A stretch of DNA of 52,443 bases from Streptomyces sennicomposti (GTDB lineage: Bacteria > Actinomycetota > Actinomycetes > Streptomycetales > Streptomycetaceae), in assembly GCF_019890635.1 (NCBI RefSeq), contig NZ_JAIOAB010000051.1, positions 1 to 52,443 of the forward strand, written 5' to 3'. The position numbers and the translations under genes were made by a program. Each line of letters begins with the position of its first letter. Position 1 is the first letter of the stretch. Positions 10,736 through 18,639 of the stretch are shown piece after piece. The notes under the pieces were generated by a model, which had not been told where the DNA came from, did not search any database, and saw only the letters and a program-made list of their open reading frames with translations.

Positions 10736-11332
10736 TCAGGCCTCCGCGGCCTCTTCGCCCTCGCCCTCTTCGCCCTCCGGGGCCTCCTCGGCCTGGGCGG
10801 CCAGGACCTGGAGGACGACCGCGTCCTCGTCGACGGCCAGCGAGACACCGCTGGGCAGGGTGATGTCCTTGGCGTGGATGGAGGCGCCGGCCTCCAGGCC
10901 CTCCACGGACACGGTGACCTGCTCGGGGATGTGCGTGGCCTCGGCCTCGACCGGCAGCGAGGACAGGACGTGCTCCAGCAGGTTGCCGCCCGGGGCCAGC
11001 TCGCCCTCGGCGACGACGGGGATCTCGACGTTGACCTTCTCGCCGCGCTTGACCAGCAGCAGGTCGACGTGCTCCAGGAAGCCCTTCAGCGGGTCGCGCT
11101 GCACGGACTTCGGGATCGCCAGCTCGTTGGACTTGCCGTCGATGTCCAGGGAGATCAGGACGTTCGGCGTGCGCAGCGCCAGCAGCAGCTCGTGGCCCGG
11201 AAGCGTAAGGTGCAGCGGGTCCGTGCCGTGCCCGTACAGAACACCGGGGACCTTGTTGTCACGGCGGATACGGCGGGCGGCGCCCTTGCCGAACTCGCTG
11301 CGCGTGGCGGCGGAGATCTTCACCTCGGACAT
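10736..11332 (-). CDS. rplY: 50S ribosomal protein L25/general stress protein Ctc
   Basis: 198 residues, the long (Ctc/TL5) form: an N-terminal L25 domain that binds 5S rRNA (SEVKISAATRSEFGKGAARRIRR … VPGVLYGHG) followed by a β-rich C-terminal domain and an acidic tail (EEAPEGEEGEGEEAAEA). I chose the ATG at 11332 because GAGGAG is 8 nt upstream of it; starts at 11338 and 11341 would place the ribosome site too close. It sits between prs and pth. Confidence 0.96.
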   Translation of the reverse strand: MSEVKISAATRSEFGKGAARRIRRDNKVPGVLYGHGTDPLHLTLPGHELLLALRTPNVLISLDIDGKSNELAIPKSVQRDPLKGFLEHVDLLLVKRGEKVNVEIPVVAEGELAPGGNLLEHVLSSLPVEAEATHIPEQVTVSVEGLEAGASIHAKDITLPSGVSLAVDEDAVVLQVLAAQAEEAPEGEEGEGEEAAEA

Positions 11333-11437
11333 GCTCATCACTCCTCGTAGAAGTAGGGACTGTGGTCACCCGGCCTACGAACGGCCTGCTACGAAGAGCG
11401 CGTCGATTACGGACCGCCGCGTCCGCGCAAACGGAAA

Positions 11438-11487
11438 CGGCCTCCCTCGCCGAGCAACTGCAGCAGTCTACTCGGGGAGGGAGGCCG
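11438..11487 (-). terminator. Terminator after prs
   Basis: A 17-bp inverted repeat (CGGCCTCCCTCGCCGAG / CTCGGGGAGGGAGGCCG, one mismatch) with a 16-nt loop, about 50 bp beyond the prs stop on the minus strand and upstream of rplY. It would separate or attenuate transcription between prs and rplY. Confidence 0.75.
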
Positions 11488-11535
11488 AACCCAAAACGAT
11501 CTCGAACCGACGCCTGACGGACGCCAGAATGATCG

Positions 11536-12510
11536 TTACTGCTCGTCGAACAGGCTCGTGACGGAACCGTCCTGGAACACCTCGCGCACCGCGCTGGCGA
11601 TCGTGGGCGCGATCGACAGCACCGTGATCTTGTCCAGCTCCAGCTCGCCCGGCGTGGGCAGCGTGTCCGTGAAGACGAACTCGCTCACCTTCGAGTTCTT
11701 CAGCCGGTCGGCGGCCGGACCCGACAGCACACCGTGCGTGGCCGTCACGATGACGTCCTCGGCGCCGTGCGCGAACAGCGCGTCGGCGGCGGCGCAGATC
11801 GTGCCGCCGGTGTCGATCATGTCGTCCACCAGCACACAGATGCGGCCCTCCACATCACCGACGACCTCGTGCACGGTGACCTGGTTCGCCACGTCCTTGT
11901 CGCGCCGCTTGTGCACGATCGCCAGCGGCGCGCCCAGACGGTCGCACCAGCGGTCGGCGACCCGCACCCGGCCGGCGTCCGGGGAGACGATCGTCAGCTT
12001 GGCGCGGTCCACCTTGCTGCCCACGTAGTCCGCCAGCAGCGGCAGCGCGAACAGGTGGTCCACCGGGCCGTCGAAGAAGCCCTGGATCTGGTCGGTGTGC
12101 AGATCCACGGCGAGGATGCGGTCCGCGCCCGCGGTCTTCATCAGATCGGCCACCAGACGCGCCGAGATGGGTTCACGGCCCCGGTGCTTCTTGTCCTGCC
12201 GCGCGTAACCGTAGAACGGCACGATCACGGTGATGGAGCGGGCCGACGCGCGCTTGAGCGCGTCGATCATGATCAGCTGCTCCATGATCCACTTGTTGAT
12301 CGGGGCGGTGTGGCTCTGGATCAGGAAGCAGTCCGCGCCGCGGGCCGACTCCTGATACCGCACGTAGATCTCGCCGTTGGCGAAGTCGAACGCCTTCGTC
12401 GGGACGACCCCGACACCCAGCTCGTGGGCGATCGCCTCGGCAAGCTCGGGGTGGGCGCGGCCGGAGAAGAACATCATCTTCTTCTCGCCGGTCGTCTTGA
12501 TCCCGGTCAC
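11536..12510 (-). CDS. prs: Ribose-phosphate pyrophosphokinase
   Basis: 324 residues from a GTG at 12510, with GAGGAG 8 nt upstream. It makes PRPP from ribose-5-phosphate and ATP for nucleotide, His and Trp synthesis. Visible landmarks are RYQESARGADCFLIQS, the flexible-loop region FYGYARQDKKHRGREPISA, the metal-binding DLHTDQIQGFF, VSPDAGRVRVADRW, and the PRPP-binding CVLVDDMIDTGGTICAAAD. It lies just downstream of glmU on the same strand, the normal actinobacterial arrangement. Confidence 0.97.
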   Translation of the reverse strand: MTGIKTTGEKKMMFFSGRAHPELAEAIAHELGVGVVPTKAFDFANGEIYVRYQESARGADCFLIQSHTAPINKWIMEQLIMIDALKRASARSITVIVPFYGYARQDKKHRGREPISARLVADLMKTAGADRILAVDLHTDQIQGFFDGPVDHLFALPLLADYVGSKVDRAKLTIVSPDAGRVRVADRWCDRLGAPLAIVHKRRDKDVANQVTVHEVVGDVEGRICVLVDDMIDTGGTICAAADALFAHGAEDVIVTATHGVLSGPAADRLKNSKVSEFVFTDTLPTPGELELDKITVLSIAPTIASAVREVFQDGSVTSLFDEQ

Positions 12511-12647
12511 AGCACTGTCTCCTCAGAGGGTGTTCGCAGCTGGGTGTCGAGATGACCTCGTCAACCGTGCGCGAGAGGCCGTCTCAGCTGGTGGGGTGCG
12601 GGTGTGCACTTATCACGGTACGCCGTCCCAGACGCACCTGTTTCCGG

Positions 12648-14096
12648 TCAGGCTTCGCCTTCCGCCTTCGGGGTGGCCGCCTCGGCCGCCTTCGCGGCCG
12701 CGCTCCCGGGACGCTTGCGCGCCACCCAACCCTCGATATTCCGCTGCTGGCCGCGGGCCACGGCCAGCGAACCCGGCGGCACGTTCTTCGTGATCACCGA
12801 GCCGGCGGCGGTGTAGGCGCCGTCCCCGATCGTGACAGGAGCCACAAACATGTTGTCCGAACCGGTACGGCAGTGCGACCCCACCGTGGTGTGGTGCTTG
12901 TCCTGCCCGTCGTAGTTCACGAACACGCTCGCCGCGCCGATGTTCGTGTACTCGCCGATCGTCGCGTCGCCCACGTACGACAGGTGCGGCACCTTCGTGC
13001 CCTCGCCGATCCGCGCGTTCTTCGTCTCGACGTACGTGCCGACCTTCGACTTCAGCCCCAGCCGGGTCCCCGGCCGCAGATAGGCGTACGGCCCCACCGA
13101 CGCCTCGGGACCCACCACGGCGCCGTCGGAGACGGTGTTGTCCACCCGCGCCCCGGCGCCCACCTTCGTGTCCGTCAGCCGGCTGTTCGGGCCCACCACG
13201 GAGCCCGCCGCCAGATGCGTGGCCCCGTGCAGCTGCGTGCCCGGCAGCACCGTGACGTCCTGCTCGAACGTCACCGTCACGTCCACCCACGTCGTCGCCG
13301 GATCCACCACGGTCACCCCGGAGAGCATCGCGGCGGTCAGCAGCCGGTCGTTGAGGATGCGGCGCGCCTCGGCGAGTTGCACGCGGTTGTTGATGCCCGC
13401 GATCTCCCGGTGGTCGCCGGCCACGCTCGCGCCGACCCGGTGCCCGGCCTCGCGCAGGATGCCGAGGACGTCGGTGAGGTACTCCTCGCCCTGGCTGTTG
13501 TTCGTGCGGACCTTGCCGAGCGCGTCGGCGAGCAGCCGCCCGTCGAAGGCGAACACCCCGGAGTTGATCTCCCGGATCGCCCGCTCCGCCTCGGTGGCGT
13601 CCTTGTGCTCCACGATCGCGGTCACGGCGCCCGTCTCCGCGTCCCGCACGATCCGGCCGTACCCGGTGGCGTCGGGGACCTCGGCGGTCAGCACCGTCAC
13701 GGCGTTGCCGTCCCCGGCGTGCGCGGCGGCCAGGTCGCGCAGGGTCCCGGCGGTGAGCAGCGGGGTGTCGCCGCACACCACGATGACGGTGCCCTCCACG
13801 GAGCCGCCCAGCTCCTCCAGCCCCATGCGGACGGCGTGCCCGGTGCCCTTCTGCTTCTCCTGCACGGCGGTGCGCGCCGCGGCGTCCACCTCGGCGAGGT
13901 GCGCGGTCACCTGCTCGCGGGCGTGCCCGACCACGACGACCAGGTTCTCCGGGTTCAACTCACGCGCGGCGGCCAGCACATGGCCGACCAGGGAACGGCC
14001 GCAGATCTCATGCAGGACCTTGGGTGTGGCCGACTTCATACGGGTGCCCTCACCCGCTGCGAGAACTACGACGGCTGCCGGGCGAATGGCGCTCAC
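12648..14096 (-). CDS. glmU: Bifunctional GlmU (GlcN-1-P acetyltransferase / GlcNAc-1-P uridyltransferase)
   Basis: 482 residues from a GTG with GAAGGGC upstream. The N-terminal nucleotidyltransferase domain has VVVLAAGEGTRMKSATPKVL; the C-terminal left-handed β-helix acetyltransferase shows hexapeptide repeats (VGPEASVGPYAYLRPGTRLG; IGEYTNIGAASVFVNYDG). It makes UDP-GlcNAc for peptidoglycan. The tail after residue 455 is Ala/Lys-rich (RKRPGSAAAKAAEAATPKAEGEA), a common actinobacterial extension. Confidence 0.97.
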   Translation of the reverse strand: MSAIRPAAVVVLAAGEGTRMKSATPKVLHEICGRSLVGHVLAAARELNPENLVVVVGHAREQVTAHLAEVDAAARTAVQEKQKGTGHAVRMGLEELGGSVEGTVIVVCGDTPLLTAGTLRDLAAAHAGDGNAVTVLTAEVPDATGYGRIVRDAETGAVTAIVEHKDATEAERAIREINSGVFAFDGRLLADALGKVRTNNSQGEEYLTDVLGILREAGHRVGASVAGDHREIAGINNRVQLAEARRILNDRLLTAAMLSGVTVVDPATTWVDVTVTFEQDVTVLPGTQLHGATHLAAGSVVGPNSRLTDTKVGAGARVDNTVSDGAVVGPEASVGPYAYLRPGTRLGLKSKVGTYVETKNARIGEGTKVPHLSYVGDATIGEYTNIGAASVFVNYDGQDKHHTTVGSHCRTGSDNMFVAPVTIGDGAYTAAGSVITKNVPPGSLAVARGQQRNIEGWVARKRPGSAAAKAAEAATPKAEGEA

Positions 14097-14208
14097 GGGA
14101 TGCCCTTCGGCTTCTGGGTGGGGTGGACATCCGCAGGATACCGGGGCGGCCGTGGGGGGAGACGAGAGCGGGTCCCGGCTGCGACAACCAGGACCCGAAC
14201 TCAGCTTG

Positions 14209-14279
14209 CTCCCGGGGGAGGACTCGAACCCCCATGATCAGAACCAAAATCTGACGTCTTGCCCTTAGACGACCCGGGA
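14209..14279 (-). tRNA. tRNA-Gln (TTG anticodon)
   Basis: On the minus strand a 7-bp acceptor stem TCCCGGG/CCCGGGA encloses a D arm (GTCTAAGGGCAAGAC), an anticodon arm TCAGA-TTTTGGT-TCTGA with anticodon TTG, and a T arm GGGGG-TTCGAGT-CCTCC (one G·U). The discriminator base is G and CCA is not fully encoded. It sits upstream of glmU, as in related genomes. Confidence 0.93.
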
Positions 14280-14285
14280 TTGCCG

Positions 14286-14600
14286 TTATGTCCGATTCCC
14301 TGAGTCGGTCACCGGTGCGGCAGCCCCTACTATGCCGTACCACCAGCCCTCGATGCGACGGTACAGCTCGGCGCTTGGGAGGACGCCGATCACGAGGCAG
14401 CCGCGGTAGTCCTCGCCGACGTTCCTGCGCGTGGTCTTGGGGTTGTGCTTCTTGAGCGTGGTCCTCGGGAACTGGGAGGCGTCGGCCTCGAGCAGGTCGG
14501 ACCAGTAGCGCTCGGCCCCCTCCACGTCGCCCGTCTCGTGAATCATGACGCGGTACCGCGGGCGCTCGTCTTCGATGCGGTCGTTTTCGCCGTCGTTCGA
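14286..14600 (-). pseudogene. C-terminal remnant of an HTH/homing-endonuclease-like protein
   Basis: The readable segment of about 105 codons begins right after an in-frame stop at 14601-14603 and contains RYRVMIHETGDVEGAERYW, TTLKKHNPKTTRRNVGEDY and YRGCLVIGVLPSAELYRRI … WWYGIV. I recognise this as the C-terminal part of a family of actinobacterial HTH proteins with a LAGLIDADG-like region (xHE…AERFW, T.LKKHNPKT.RKN). The N-terminal two thirds are missing, so it is a remnant even though an ATG at 14546 would open an 86-residue frame. It ends 6 bp from the 5' end of tRNA-Gln. Confidence 0.6.
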
Positions 14601-14673
14601 TTACGCGCCGTGCTCGGCGTCGGTGCGCGAAACTCGTCGGAAAAGCCGGTGGGCGCGCCCGTAGGCTGGAGGC

Positions 14674-16014
14674 ATGACCACGACGGGGGAAGAGCACGCC
14701 ACCGCCCTGACCGGGCCGTGGTGGTGGACGCGATGGCGCAGCGCGTTGTTCGACGGAAGTCTGGCGCTGGTGTCGGCCGTGGAGTGCGGGGCGGAGGGGC
14801 GGTCCTTCGCGCGGGACGCGGGGCTGCCGCTCGTCGTGGGGGTGGTGTTCGGGCTGCTGGCCGGTTCGGTGCTGCTGGTGCGGCGCCGCTGGCCGATAGC
14901 CGTGGTGCTGGTGGCGATCGCCGTCACACCGGCCCAGATGGGTTTCCTGATGGGCATCGTCGGGCTCTACACCCTCGCCGCCTGCGAGCTGCCGCGCCGG
15001 ATCATCGGGGCGCTGGCCGGGATGTCGCTGGTCGGGACGATGGTCGTGACGTTCGTGCAGGTGCAGCGGGACATGGCGCGGGGGGACTTCTCGCTGGGGA
15101 ACTGGTTCGTGCCGTTCGCCGCCGTCACCACGTCGCTCGGCCTCACCGCGCCGCCGCTCCTGCTCGGTCTGTACGTGGGCGCCCGGCGGCGGCTGATGGA
15201 GTCCCTGCGCGAGCGGGCGGACAGTCTGGAGCGGGAGCTGCAGCTGCTCGCGGAGCGGGCGGAGGAGCGGGCCGAGTGGGCCCGGGGCGAGGAACGGACC
15301 CGGATCGCCCGGGAGATGCACGACGTGGTCGCGCACCGCGTGAGCCTGATGGTGGTGCACGCGGCGGCGCTGCAGGCGGTGGCGCGCAAGGACCCGGAGA
15401 AGGCCGTGAGGAACGCGGCGCTGGTGGGCGACATGGGCCGGCAGGCGCTGACCGAGCTGCGCGAGATGCTCGGGGTGCTGCGCAGCGGTGGTGAGGAGCG
15501 GCAGCGGCAGGACCGGGAGCGGGCCGCCGCCTCCGCGGCGCCGCCGCTGGTGGCGGTGGGCGCCGCGGCGGCCGCCGCCGCTTCCCGGGCCGTGGGGGAG
15601 CCGGGGGGTGCGGAGGGGCCGTGTCTGGCGGAGCTGGAGGAGCTGGTCGGGCAGTCGGCGGCGGCCGGGATGGTCGTGGACCTGTCCGTGCAGGGCGAGG
15701 CGCGGGAGTACGGCGCGGAGATCGAGCAGACCGCGTACCGCGTGGTGCAGGAGGCGCTGACCAACGTGCACAAGCACGCGGCGGGTGCGAAGACGTACGT
15801 ACGGCTCGCGCACCGGGCGTCGGAGATCGCGATGCAGGTGGAGAACGAGCCGCCGCCCGAGCAGGCGTCGGCTCCGCCGGTGCGGCTGCCGTCCGGCGGC
15901 AACGGCCTGCTCGGCATGAAGGAGCGTGTCCACGCCCTGGGCGGCGTCTTCGTCTCGGGCCCGACGGACGCGGGGGGTTTCCGGGTGTCGGCGGTGATTC
16001 CGGCCACGTCGTAG
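14674..16014 (+). CDS. Orphan NarL-type sensor histidine kinase
   Basis: 446 residues. The N-terminal 180 residues hold about five membrane helices (LPLVVGVVFGLLAGSVLLV; PIAVVLVAIAVTPAQMGFLMG; WFVPFAAVTTSLGLTAPPLLLGLYVGA). A coiled linker leads to a HisKA_3 dimerisation domain with phospho-acceptor His216 in TRIAREMHDVVAHRVSLMV, then a HATPase domain (YRVVQEALTNVHKHAAGA; NGLLGMKERVHALGG). It should autophosphorylate and pass phosphate to a LuxR-type regulator, but no response regulator gene is adjacent. The partner is unknown; the atypical regulator 13 kb away is not an obvious match. Confidence 0.9.
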   Translation: MTTTGEEHATALTGPWWWTRWRSALFDGSLALVSAVECGAEGRSFARDAGLPLVVGVVFGLLAGSVLLVRRRWPIAVVLVAIAVTPAQMGFLMGIVGLYTLAACELPRRIIGALAGMSLVGTMVVTFVQVQRDMARGDFSLGNWFVPFAAVTTSLGLTAPPLLLGLYVGARRRLMESLRERADSLERELQLLAERAEERAEWARGEERTRIAREMHDVVAHRVSLMVVHAAALQAVARKDPEKAVRNAALVGDMGRQALTELREMLGVLRSGGEERQRQDRERAAASAAPPLVAVGAAAAAAASRAVGEPGGAEGPCLAELEELVGQSAAAGMVVDLSVQGEAREYGAEIEQTAYRVVQEALTNVHKHAAGAKTYVRLAHRASEIAMQVENEPPPEQASAPPVRLPSGGNGLLGMKERVHALGGVFVSGPTDAGGFRVSAVIPATS

Positions 16015-16016
16015 CC

Positions 16017-16040
16017 GGGGTGGGAGGGGCCGCCCACCCC
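16017..16040. terminator. Hairpin between kinase and SUKH-3 genes
   Basis: GGGGTGGG / CCCACCCC stem of 8 bp with an 8-nt loop, directly after the kinase stop codon and between convergent genes. Confidence 0.5.
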
Positions 16041-16051
16041 GCTGGCGGTGG

Positions 16052-16585
16052 TCAGCCGGCTGTCAGGCGGGCCGGTGTGATGCCGGAGACCAGGGTCGTC
16101 AGGGCCTGGTCGACGTCGGGGCCGAGGTACCAGTCGCCGGTGTGGTCGAGGGCGTAGACGCGGCCCTCGGCGTCGATGGCGAGGAGCGCCTGGCTGTCGG
16201 TCTCGGCGCCGAGCGGGCAGACTTCGGTTCCCAGCGCGCGGCCGAGGTCGCCGAGGGTGCGGGCCATGTGCAGGCCGTGCATCGGGTCGAAGTGCAGGTC
16301 CACGGGGGCGATCTGGCGGCCGGGTCCGGTCGGCGAGATCCGCAGCCCGCCGAACTCCGCCCACGCTTCCACCGCGGCCGGAAAGACGCTGTGCCGGTGG
16401 CCGGCCGGCGAGGTGTGCTCGCGCAGGGCGTCGGCCCAGATCTCGGCCTGCTTTATGTCCCAGCGGCCCGGCTGCCAGCCGGCGGCGCGCAGCGCGGCGT
16501 CCACGGGTACGGCGAAGCGGGTCGAGTTCCCCCCGTGGCCGCGCGGGGCCGGGATCTCGGGGGAGGGGTGGCGGTCGGCGTGCAT
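16052..16585 (-). CDS. SUKH-3 family immunity protein
   Basis: 177 residues, ATG start with GAAGGGC upstream. It has the SUKH-3 pattern: RFAVPVDAALRAAGWQPGR, AVEAWAEFGGLRI, VDLHFDPMHG, LGRALGTEVCPLG and LLAIDAEGRVYALDHTGDWYLG. SUKH proteins are immunity proteins that bind and block polymorphic nucleic-acid-targeting toxins. It lies 79 bp downstream of a YwqJ-type deaminase on the same strand, the usual toxin-then-immunity order. Cytoplasmic: there is no signal peptide. Confidence 0.85.
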   Translation of the reverse strand: MHADRHPSPEIPAPRGHGGNSTRFAVPVDAALRAAGWQPGRWDIKQAEIWADALREHTSPAGHRHSVFPAAVEAWAEFGGLRISPTGPGRQIAPVDLHFDPMHGLHMARTLGDLGRALGTEVCPLGAETDSQALLAIDAEGRVYALDHTGDWYLGPDVDQALTTLVSGITPARLTAG

Positions 16586-16664
16586 CTGCCCTTCGTTCGT
16601 CGAGGCGGTGGTGCGGCCCCGTCGGGCCGGCCGGTCGTACGGGCCCGGGTCACGGGCCGGTCCG

Positions 16665-17213
16665 TCAGCCGTCGCCGCCCGCGGGGTCGACGATCCGCAC
16701 TCCGAAGTGGGCGCTGAGCGCGGTGCAGGCGCGGCAGGGCGCGGCGAAGCTGCCGTGCAGCGGGTCGCCGTCCTCGCGGATGCGGCGGGCCGTCAGTTTG
16801 GCGTGCTTGAGGGCCTTGCGGGCCTCGCCGTTGGTCATGGGCCGGCGCGCGGCGCGCTTGCTGCGTGCGGAGTCGGCGGCGCTGATGTGCCGGGAGATGA
16901 GGATGGTCTCGGCGCAGCGGCCGGTGAACCGGTCGCGCTGGGTGCTGGTGAGGGTGTCGAGGAAGTCCTGGACGAGGGGGTGCAGCGCGGGCGGCTCCTC
17001 GCCGCGGGCGGCGGTGCCGGTGAGGGTGGCGCCGCGCACGGAGAGGGCGGCGGCGATGGCGGGCAGTATGCCGTCGCGGCGGTGCCGGAGGGCGGGGGCG
17101 TGGGGCGTCTCGCTGCTGCTCCAGCCGATCCTCGGGTCGCCGGACGTACCGGCCCGGGGGTCGCCGGGTGTGCCGGCCCGCGGTCCCGTCTGCGTCGCTT
17201 TCATGATCATCAT
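16665..17213 (-). CDS. YwqJ-like putative nucleic-acid deaminase (toxin domain)
   Basis: 182 residues counted from the first of three nearby ATGs (17213, 17210, 17204), all after GGAGGGG; the third has the best spacing. The zinc-dependent deaminase motifs are present as C100-A-E102 (GRCAETILISRHI) and P159-C160-R-A-C163 (APCRACTAL). The Cys in place of the usual His of HAE is characteristic of the YwqJ family. Residues 10-40 hold a repeated GTPGDPRAGTSGDPR linker. No signal peptide or secretion domain is visible, so if it is a toxin it is delivered by a route I cannot see, or it acts inside the producer. SUKH-3 follows as the likely immunity gene. Confidence 0.82.
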   Translation of the reverse strand: MMIMKATQTGPRAGTPGDPRAGTSGDPRIGWSSSETPHAPALRHRRDGILPAIAAALSVRGATLTGTAARGEEPPALHPLVQDFLDTLTSTQRDRFTGRCAETILISRHISAADSARSKRAARRPMTNGEARKALKHAKLTARRIREDGDPLHGSFAAPCRACTALSAHFGVRIVDPAGGDG

Positions 17214-17601
17214 TCCCCTCCGGAGCATCCCCCCGAAGGACACAGAGTGCCAAATCGCGTGGCCGCTGTGGAAGCTGGGGCGGCGCGACACGCCCTGTTC
17301 GGGGCGGTGCGTCACGGCGGGGTGACGGCTGGTCACGGCGGCGGCGGTGGTCCTCCGCACGGGCGGGGGGCGGCGGACCGGCCGGGGCGGGCCGGTCGCC
17401 GGGCCGGTGGGCGGTGGCCCGGTGACCGGGGTCGGCGTACCGCATAGGCTGTCGGCACGCCGGCGCGCCGCGGTGCGTGCGGCCGACGCGTGGCGAGGAA
17501 GCGCGCGTGGCAGAGAAGTAGTCGATACGGGTCTCGGCGGCGCCGGCGCACAGCCGGGCGGCCGTCGCGGGCCGTCCAGAGTGCCGCAGGGGGCAACCGC
17601 C
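17214..17601. other. Divergent promoter region of the toxin/immunity cluster
   Basis: About 390 bp between the minus-strand deaminase and the plus-strand WHH gene. I see no gene in it. It contains TAGGCT near 17446, a plausible -10 for the plus-strand genes, and GGTGACGGCTGGTCACGG at 17320-17337, which contains an imperfect inverted GTGAC/GTCAC element. Both transcription units probably start here. Confidence 0.4.
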
Positions 17602-18630
17602 ATGACGACAGGTCGGCTCGGGCTGGGCGTTCCACCCGGCCGCCAGGCCGGAGGACAGGCCGCGCCGCCGAACGCGGCCTATGCCGGGCAGATCGTGCAC
17701 TTCCCGGACCCGGTCCGGGCCGCCCGCCATCCCAGAGGCGTGCGGGTGGACGAGCGCGGTTACCCCGACTTCTCGCCGTACGCGCGGGCGGCGGTGGAGA
17801 TCGCCGAGCCGCCGGAGGGCTTCGGCGTCGACGAGCTGCGGCTGACGGACTACGTCTCGGCCAACGCGGCGCTGGCCGCCGCCGGGCACGAGTTGTGGGA
17901 CACGGTGCCGAACGTGGCCACCCCGCACGGCTGGACCTGGCACCACGTGGCCGGCGGCCGGCGCCTGGAGCTGGTCCCGGTCGAGGTGAAGGCGCTGCTG
18001 CGCCATCACGGCGGCATCGCGACGTCCCACGTCGACCAGGCCAAGCGCGGTACCCGCCCGTTGCAGGAGACCCGGCCGGCCCACTTCGGGCTGCCGAAGT
18101 CCGGTGTGGCGGTGACGGAGGAGCAGGTGCAGGGCGTCGAGGAGGACCTCGGCTACCGGCTGCCGGGCGCCTACCGGTCCTTCCTGAAGGCGGCGGGCGG
18201 TTGCGCGCCGGTCGGCACCGCGCTGGACGCGGAGCTGGGCCTGCTGATCGACCAGCCGTTCTTCACGGTGCGCGACGAGGCGGCCGTCAACGACCTGGTG
18301 TACGTCAACAAGTGCCTGCGCGACCACCTCACGAAGGACTATCTGGGCGTGGCGTTCGTGCAGGGCGGTCTGCTCGCCGTGAAGGTGAAGGGCGAGGGGG
18401 CCGGTTCGGTGTGGTTCTGCGCGTACGACGACGTACGGGACGTGGACCCGGCGTGGCCGCAGGCGGAGCGGGTGGAGCGGCTGCTGCTGCCGTGCGGCGC
18501 GGACTTCGACGCGTTCCTGTCCCGGCTGGCGGGTTCGCCGCCGGAGCTGGAGACGGTGGCGAACCTGATGGTGGACGGCGGGTTCGCGCGGGTCGTCCCG
18601 GTCTCTTCCGAGTCGTCGGTGGGGGAGTGA
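17602..18630 (+). CDS. WHH nuclease-like domain fused to SUKH-1 (SMI1/KNR4) domain
   Basis: 342 residues. Residues 30-145 form a HNH/EndoVII-type toxin domain of the WHH class: FPDPVRAARHPRGVRVDERG, YPDFSPYARAAVEI, then HGWTWHHVAGGRRLELVPVE with the W-H-H signature at 113-115 and a downstream RHHGG (135-139) supplying further metal/catalytic histidines. Residues 165-330 are a SMI1/KNR4 (SUKH-1) domain (VTEEQVQGVEEDLGYRLPGA YRSFLKAAGG split by the usual insert; later LGVAFVQGG). Toxin and immunity domains are normally separate proteins, so the fusion is unusual. It may be a self-inhibited nuclease or an immunity protein using a dead toxin as decoy. It is followed 9 bp later by the SUKH-4 gene. 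Confidence 0.82.
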   Translation: MTTGRLGLGVPPGRQAGGQAAPPNAAYAGQIVHFPDPVRAARHPRGVRVDERGYPDFSPYARAAVEIAEPPEGFGVDELRLTDYVSANAALAAAGHELWDTVPNVATPHGWTWHHVAGGRRLELVPVEVKALLRHHGGIATSHVDQAKRGTRPLQETRPAHFGLPKSGVAVTEEQVQGVEEDLGYRLPGAYRSFLKAAGGCAPVGTALDAELGLLIDQPFFTVRDEAAVNDLVYVNKCLRDHLTKDYLGVAFVQGGLLAVKVKGEGAGSVWFCAYDDVRDVDPAWPQAERVERLLLPCGADFDAFLSRLAGSPPELETVANLMVDGGFARVVPVSSESSVGE

Positions 18631-18639
18631 GCTGAAGAG

